Assembly: GCF_014218335.1 (NCBI RefSeq) | Contig: NZ_AP023367.1 | Span: 77,001-141,000 of the forward strand | DNA: 64,000 nt | From: Anaerocolumna cellulosilytica | GTDB taxonomy: Bacteria; Bacillota; Clostridia; Lachnospirales; Lachnospiraceae | Direction: 5' to 3' | Shown here: one piece after another, positions 63,163 through 64,000 of the stretch | Layout: every line of letters begins with the position of its first letter | Position numbering within the stretch: position 1 is the first letter of the stretch | Made by a program: the position numbers and the translations under genes | Notes under the pieces: model-generated | Seen by the model: the letters and a program-made list of their open reading frames with translations, nothing else | Database searches by the model: none | What the model was told of the DNA's origin: nothing

Positions 63163-63404
63163 TCTGTAAGCCTCCCAAGGACTTCCGTCTCAAAAAAGGT
63201 ATCTACCTCTGCCGGAGTTAAAGAAAATAATTGGTTCTCAACTTTAACACAGACACCCTTTACGCATTCCCCCATGCAAAAAGAGCCGGTAAGATTTACC
63301 TTATCTCCAAATTGATTCTGTGATATCAGGCTTTCCAGCTTATGTACGATTTCCCTGGAACCCTTTAGATGACAGGAACTTCCAATACATATTGTTATAA
63401 CCAT
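63159..63404 (-). CDS. Small (2Fe-2S) ferredoxin-like protein
   Basis: An 81-residue thioredoxin-like [2Fe-2S] protein with four cysteines in CIGSSCHLKGSRE and GSFCMGECVKGVC, like a shortened NuoE. AGGAGG precedes the ATG, and its TGA overlaps the hydS ATG (ATGA), so the two are translationally coupled. Probably feeds electrons to, or takes them from, HydS. First gene of the operon ferredoxin, hydS, phosphatase and probably the group-B-like hydrogenase. Confidence 0.88.
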   Translation of the reverse strand: MVITICIGSSCHLKGSREIVHKLESLISQNQFGDKVNLTGSFCMGECVKGVCVKVENQLFSLTPAEVDTFFETEVLGRLTE

Positions 63405-63710
63405 ACCTTTATCCTCCTAATAAAACCCCAAAAGATTGTTTTAAATTTAACAAAGTCTATCATTATTCTAGCACTTAATAAGAGGACTGTCAAAGGGAAA
63501 ATACTTAAGAAACAGTATGAAAATACTAGTATTTTACTCACTTTTTGTGTGGTTTAGTATAAGGCTTCTTTGGAATCTTTCGAGAAAACGAAGAGGTCAC
63601 CCTGATGTCAAAACATCCTGTCTGGTAAGATATAAATACGGAGGATTACATAATCTATAAAAGGAAATTCGAATCCTTGCTAATAATGACAGAGACTGGA
63701 TATTTTTTGG

Positions 63711-63738
63711 TTGTAATCGTTTTAGGTTGTGCTATAAT
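63711..63738 (+). promoter_or_regulatory. Promoter of asnS
   Basis: TTGTAA (63711-63716) and consensus TATAAT (63733-63738), 16-bp spacing, about 50 bp before asnS. Confidence 0.6.
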
Positions 63739-63786
63739 AGGAAAAGATATATGTAAAATAAGATGAAATAACAAAGGAGCAGGTTT

Positions 63787-64000
63787 ATGGAACTCATTAC
63801 CATTCGGGAATTGTATCGTAATAAAGAACAATACATCGGAAAGACTGTTAAAGTCGGAGGCTGGGTAAGAAGTATAAGAGACTCTAAGGCTTTTGGTTTT
63901 ATTGTACTTCATGATGGTACCTATTTTGAAACCTTACAGATTGTATATCATGATAAAATGGACAACTTTGCTGAAATATCCAAGTTAAATGTAGGGTCAG
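63787..64000 (+). CDS. asnS: Asparaginyl-tRNA synthetase, 5' part (off right edge)
   Basis: From ATG 63787 (AAAGGAGC upstream) 71 codons are visible. They read MELITIRELYRNKEQYIGKT, then VKVGGWVRSIRDSKAFGFIVLHDGT, the OB-fold anticodon-binding domain of class IIb AsnRS. The YFETLQIVY continuation favours AsnRS over AspRS or LysRS. The catalytic domain lies beyond the window. No T-box is visible in the 370-bp upstream spacer. Confidence 0.9.
   Translation, partial: MELITIRELYRNKEQYIGKTVKVGGWVRSIRDSKAFGFIVLHDGTYFETLQIVYHDKMDNFAEISKLNVGS

Noticed and set aside
63655-63912. 85-residue minus-strand ORF over the asnS start
   Set aside because: It covers the asnS promoter and coding start antisense and has no supporting signal.

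Overview
The window looks like chromosomal DNA from a low-GC, anaerobic, endospore-forming member of the Clostridia, most like a Lachnospiraceae (Lachnoclostridium/Clostridium phytofermentans type). The evidence is the sporulation genes (sipL, spoIIR, a cotS-type gene, a SpoIIQ-like protein), T-box leaders, AT-rich spacers, strong AGGAGG-type ribosome binding sites and a large [FeFe]-hydrogenase locus. The species call is inference; no rRNA or tRNA gene was seen.

Layout. (1) 1-8.5 kb: 5' part of glpK (off the left edge), T-box-controlled proS, a nitroreductase and a MarR regulator sharing a palindromic operator, a CPBP membrane protease, the CCA-adding enzyme and a CotS-like protein. (2) 8.5-19 kb: a PEGA-domain protein behind a pseudoknotted leader, a PrcB-like lipoprotein, veg, sipL, a DUF5610-like protein, ispE, spoIIR, then the ddl-murI-DUF1934 cluster. 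(3) 19-30 kb: plsC with a 116-bp tandem repeat upstream, pncB, a VanY-type carboxypeptidase, T-box-controlled ileS and glgP. (4) 30-38 kb: a MoxR/DUF58/transglutaminase operon, a LytM protein that has lost its zinc ligands, and a membrane-anchored glycerophosphodiesterase. (5) 38-41.6 kb: an AT-rich accessory island with an orphan secreted protein, an IS110 remnant and a small two-helix membrane ORF. (6) 41.6-52.3 kb: an oppABCDF operon, then a DtxR-type regulator divergent from a siderophore-type iron ABC transporter, with operator-like repeats at the promoter.

(7) 52.3-63.4 kb is the most interesting part. It holds three different [FeFe]-hydrogenase polypeptides: a trimeric NAD-linked enzyme (hydA, hydB, hydC plus an HndB-like ferredoxin), a group-B-like ferredoxin hydrogenase, and a HydS-type sensory hydrogenase carrying a PAS domain. 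Between them lie a PP2C/SpoIIE-type phosphatase with an unassigned C-terminal domain, a GHKL-type ATPase and a DRTGG-domain protein. A reasonable inference is that this locus both makes or consumes H2 and senses it or the redox state, passing the signal through serine/threonine phosphorylation. The window ends in the 5' part of asnS.

Other non-coding signals include a pair of dispersed two-hairpin repeats, candidate pseudoknotted leaders, and hairpins within the opp operon that may set the stoichiometry of the binding protein.
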